Source of the DNA: an uncultured Oscillospiraceae bacterium
GTDB taxonomy: Bacteria > Bacillota > Clostridia > Oscillospirales > Acutalibacteraceae
Length of the DNA: 5,974 bases
Assembly (NCBI GenBank): GCA_900554775.1
Contig: USIK01000049.1
Span: 1 to 5,974 of the forward strand
Reading direction: 5' to 3'
Every line of letters starts with the position of its first letter. Within the stretch, counting starts at the first letter, position 1. The position numbers and the translations under genes were made by a program. Shown here piece by piece: positions 3,794 to 5,974 of this stretch. The notes beneath the pieces are model-generated. The model did not search any database and was not told the origin of the DNA. It saw nothing but the letters and a program-made list of their open reading frames with translations.

Positions 3794-5149
3794 ATGCGTA
3801 AAACTGACATAAGTCAATACAGCAAAACACCAGGTAGCTCAGCGGCTTTAAGGTCGAAAGGGCCAAGAAACAGTTTTTCAAGAATCAGTGTTTCGATTTT
3901 GAAAATTTTATTTAGGTTTTTTCTAAGCATTTTTGCAATTATTCTTTTAACCGGAATAATAATTCTTATTTCGCTTAATTTTTATAAATCTGCGCTTCTT
4001 AAAAATGACATCGCACTTAACATAAACGCTTCGAAGGTTTCGCTGACGAGCTTTGTTTATGCAAACGATGAAAACGGCAATCCGCAGGAATACCAAAGGC
4101 TTTATAGTCTTGAAAACAGGGTGTGGGTTGATTTTTCCGAAATTCCGCAATACATGAAAGATGCAATTATAGCAATTGAAGACAAGAGATTCTATGAGCA
4201 CGGAGGAGTTGACTGGAAGAGGACTTCCGGAGCTATAATGAACCTTACTAAAGGGAGCTCAAGCTACGGCGGCTCGACGCTCACTCAGCAGCTCATAAAA
4301 AACATAACCGAAGATAATGAAGTCAGCTTGACTCGTAAAATAAGGGAAATTTTCAGGGCGCTTGAACTTGAAAAGAGATATTCGAAAGATGAAATTTTGG
4401 AATCTTACCTTAATATAGTAAACTTTGGCGGAGGAAGCAGAGGGGTTGAAACCGCTTCTAACATTTATTTCGGCAAAAGCATTAAAGAATGCTCGCTTGC
4501 CCAGTGCGCAACTATTGCAGCTATAACTCAAAACCCAACAGCTTACAACCCGCTTTATCACCCTGAAAACAACAGGGCAAGGCGCGAGACAGTTTTAAGC
4601 GAAATGCTCGACCAGGGCAAAATTTCGCAGGAAGAATATCAAAAAGCTATGGAAGAATCTTCTAAGATGACTTTCGCGGATTATTCCAAAAAAACATCAG
4701 AAGAAATTTCTTCTTCGAATGTTAGAAACTGGTATGTTGAAACCGTTTTGAAAGATGTTATAAGCGACCTTTGCGAGAAATATAATATAGGAAAATCCGC
4801 AGCCGAAGATATGATTTATTCTCAAGGGCTTAAAATTTACTGCGCTGTGGATAGCAAGGCTCAGTCGATAGTTGAAGAAGCCGTTAAAAATAAATCTATT
4901 ATGTCCACTGACCAAAATCTTGAGATGGGCTTTTCGATGATAGACCTTAAAGGAAGAATCCTTGCAACGGTTGGCTCCAGGAAGCCTAAAACGGGCAACT
5001 TGCTTTATGACAGAGCAAACTTCGCAAGGCGCCAGCCGGGCTCGACGATTAAGCCTTTGGCGGCTTACACCCCTGTTATTGAAGAAGGCATGTTTAACTA
5101 TTCTTCTTTGATTCCTGACGAGCCGCTGCAAATTCCGGCAGCAAACTGA
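3794..5149 (+). CDS. Class A penicillin-binding protein, N-terminal part up to an in-frame TGA
   Basis: This is a bifunctional peptidoglycan synthase anchored in the cytoplasmic membrane. Residues 1-36 are a basic cytoplasmic tail and about 37-62 the membrane anchor. The GT51 glycosyltransferase domain polymerises glycan from lipid II and shows AIEDKRFYEHGG with catalytic E129, GGSTLTQQLIKN (159-170) and RKIREIFRALELEKRYSKDE (181-200). The transpeptidase domain begins near residue 375 and has the acylated serine in STIK (417-420). A TGA at codon 452 stops the frame before the SxN and KTG motifs, so as read by the standard code the protein has a complete glycosyltransferase but a dead transpeptidase. 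The ATG at 3794 is chosen for AAAAAGGAG six bases upstream; a TTG start at 3755 would place this Shine-Dalgarno site inside the gene. The same frame continues after the TGA. Confidence 0.85.
   Translation: MRKTDISQYSKTPGSSAALRSKGPRNSFSRISVSILKILFRFFLSIFAIILLTGIIILISLNFYKSALLKNDIALNINASKVSLTSFVYANDENGNPQEYQRLYSLENRVWVDFSEIPQYMKDAIIAIEDKRFYEHGGVDWKRTSGAIMNLTKGSSSYGGSTLTQQLIKNITEDNEVSLTRKIREIFRALELEKRYSKDEILESYLNIVNFGGGSRGVETASNIYFGKSIKECSLAQCATIAAITQNPTAYNPLYHPENNRARRETVLSEMLDQGKISQEEYQKAMEESSKMTFADYSKKTSEEISSSNVRNWYVETVLKDVISDLCEKYNIGKSAAEDMIYSQGLKIYCAVDSKAQSIVEEAVKNKSIMSTDQNLEMGFSMIDLKGRILATVGSRKPKTGNLLYDRANFARRQPGSTIKPLAAYTPVIEEGMFNYSSLIPDEPLQIPAAN
5147..5149 (+). other. In-frame TGA inside the penicillin-binding protein gene
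   Basis: TGA at codon 452 is flanked by normal family sequence on both sides (PLQIPAAN before, GYKSWPNNWYKGYRG after). The frame is unchanged, so this is a single-base event or a recoded codon, not an indel. Tryptophan is TGG at all 19 other positions I count in the six reading frames that contain it, and the five true stop codons visible elsewhere are all TAA. Confidence 0.8.
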
Positions 5150-5974
5150 GGCTACAAAAGCTGGCCGAACAACTGGTATAAAGGTTACAGAGGAAAAGTC
5201 ACGCTTCAGTGGGCTCTTGAAAAGTCAGCGAATGCTCCTGCCGCACAGCTCGTAAACATGCTCACTCCAATGAAGAGCTATGAATTTTTAACCAAAAAGC
5301 TTGGCTTCACGAGCCTTGATTCAAGCGATGCCGTTTCTTTAGCGGCGCTTGCAACGGGCGGAACTCACTATGGTGTAACGCCTCGTGAAATGGCCGGAGC
5401 CTTCCAAATTTTTGCAAATGGCGGAAAATTTTATAAACCTTATAGCTATTTTTATGTAACTGACAGAAACGACAAAATTTTGCTTGACCATAGAGATGAT
5501 ATTCCGATTCAAGCGGTTAGCTCTCAAACGGCAACTATTATGAACAGGCTTTTGAGAAACGTTATCATCGGCCGCGAAGGAACAGGTAGAGCCGCAAATA
5601 TTGACGGCTGGAATGTTGTTGGCAAAACGGGAACCACAAACGACGACTACGACAGCTGGTTCATTGGCGTTACGCCTTATGCTGTGGGCGGAATTTGGAC
5701 AGGCTACGACAACCCAAAAAGAATCCGTGATACACCTGCGGCAATTAGAATTTGGAAGCATATTATGACGCAATATCTAAAAGGAAAGCAAAACAAAGAT
5801 TATGATTTTGATCCTGAAGTGGTTTCAGCGAATTATTGCAAAGCTTCGGGTAAATTGGCGGGCCTTGGCTGCGGCAGCACCGCTGTTGGATATTACAGCA
5901 CTTCGAACATGCCTGAAAGCTGCACGGGCCATGCTTCAGCGAAGAGAAACACCCAAGAAAGGGAATCATCTTCG
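5150..5974 (+). CDS. Class A penicillin-binding protein, C-terminal transpeptidase continuation, open at window edge
   Basis: This is 275 codons in the same frame as the upstream part, without a stop, running off the window end. Numbered from the upstream ATG, it holds the SxN motif S478-A479-N480 and the KTGT motif at 611-614 (VVGKTGTTNDD). It also has typical family segments such as ALATGGTHYGVTPREMAGAF, and a Cys-containing C-terminal extension after about residue 685. Codon use looks like the upstream part, and the motifs show no decay. It has no start with a convincing ribosome-binding site of its own; the first internal ATG is at 5258, past the SxN motif. I therefore take it as the second half of one gene and not as a separate gene. 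Read as one protein the total is at least 727 residues, a normal length for class A enzymes. Confidence 0.8.

Noticed and set aside
5147..5175. Selenocysteine at the TGA with a downstream SECIS-like hairpin
   Set aside because: Only a three-base-pair GGC/GCC pairing with a long loop is possible just downstream, and the position is not in a redox site of this enzyme family.

Overview
The window looks like chromosomal DNA from a low-GC, probably spore-forming member of the Clostridia (Oscillospiraceae/Ruminococcaceae-like, perhaps gut-associated). I base this on strong AGGAG-type Shine-Dalgarno sites, AT-rich intergenic DNA with consensus sigma-A promoters, a SleC-like spore-cortex protein and the style of the class A penicillin-binding protein. 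The assignment is inferred from family resemblance only, without any database search.

Left part (1-2241, minus strand): a tandem array of five paralogous small genes, numbered here P1 to P5 from left to right. P1 is cut off by the window edge, so the array probably continues to the left. Each encodes a 20-residue leader ending exactly in Gly-Gly (I at -12, L at -7, I/V at -4, GG at -2/-1). This is the signature of peptides cleaved and exported by C39-peptidase ABC transporters. After the GG come a short polar stretch, a Gly/Ala-rich hydrophobic helix with GxxxG or glycine-zipper spacing, and a soluble tail that differs completely in most pairs. Every gene has its own TTGACA-N17-TATAAT promoter, a small stem-loop at the predicted 5' end of its mRNA and a strong Shine-Dalgarno site. 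The four complete genes also have an intrinsic terminator. They therefore look like independent, strongly expressed transcription units and not an operon. No transporter, modification enzyme or immunity gene is visible here.

Middle (2242-3709): about 175 bases of AT-rich intergenic DNA with a weak sporulation-type promoter candidate, then a plus-strand 408-residue protein. Its layout is that of clostridial SleC-type cortex-lytic proteins: N-terminal beta-sandwich domain, SpoIID-like catalytic domain, C-terminal peptidoglycan-binding domain.

Right (3710-5974): a class A penicillin-binding protein on the plus strand with its own extended -10 promoter. The frame is interrupted by one in-frame TGA at 5147-5149, between the catalytic SxxK motif and the SxN and KTGT motifs. 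It then stays open in the same frame for 275 codons to the window end, keeping all expected motifs. Either the gene carries a recent nonsense mutation or sequencing error, or TGA is read through or reassigned in this organism.

The peptide array is the most interesting part. It resembles, in architecture only, bacteriocin-like systems of GG-leader glycine-zipper peptides, with conserved export and membrane modules and variable tails. The two cell-wall genes on the other strand need not be functionally linked to it.
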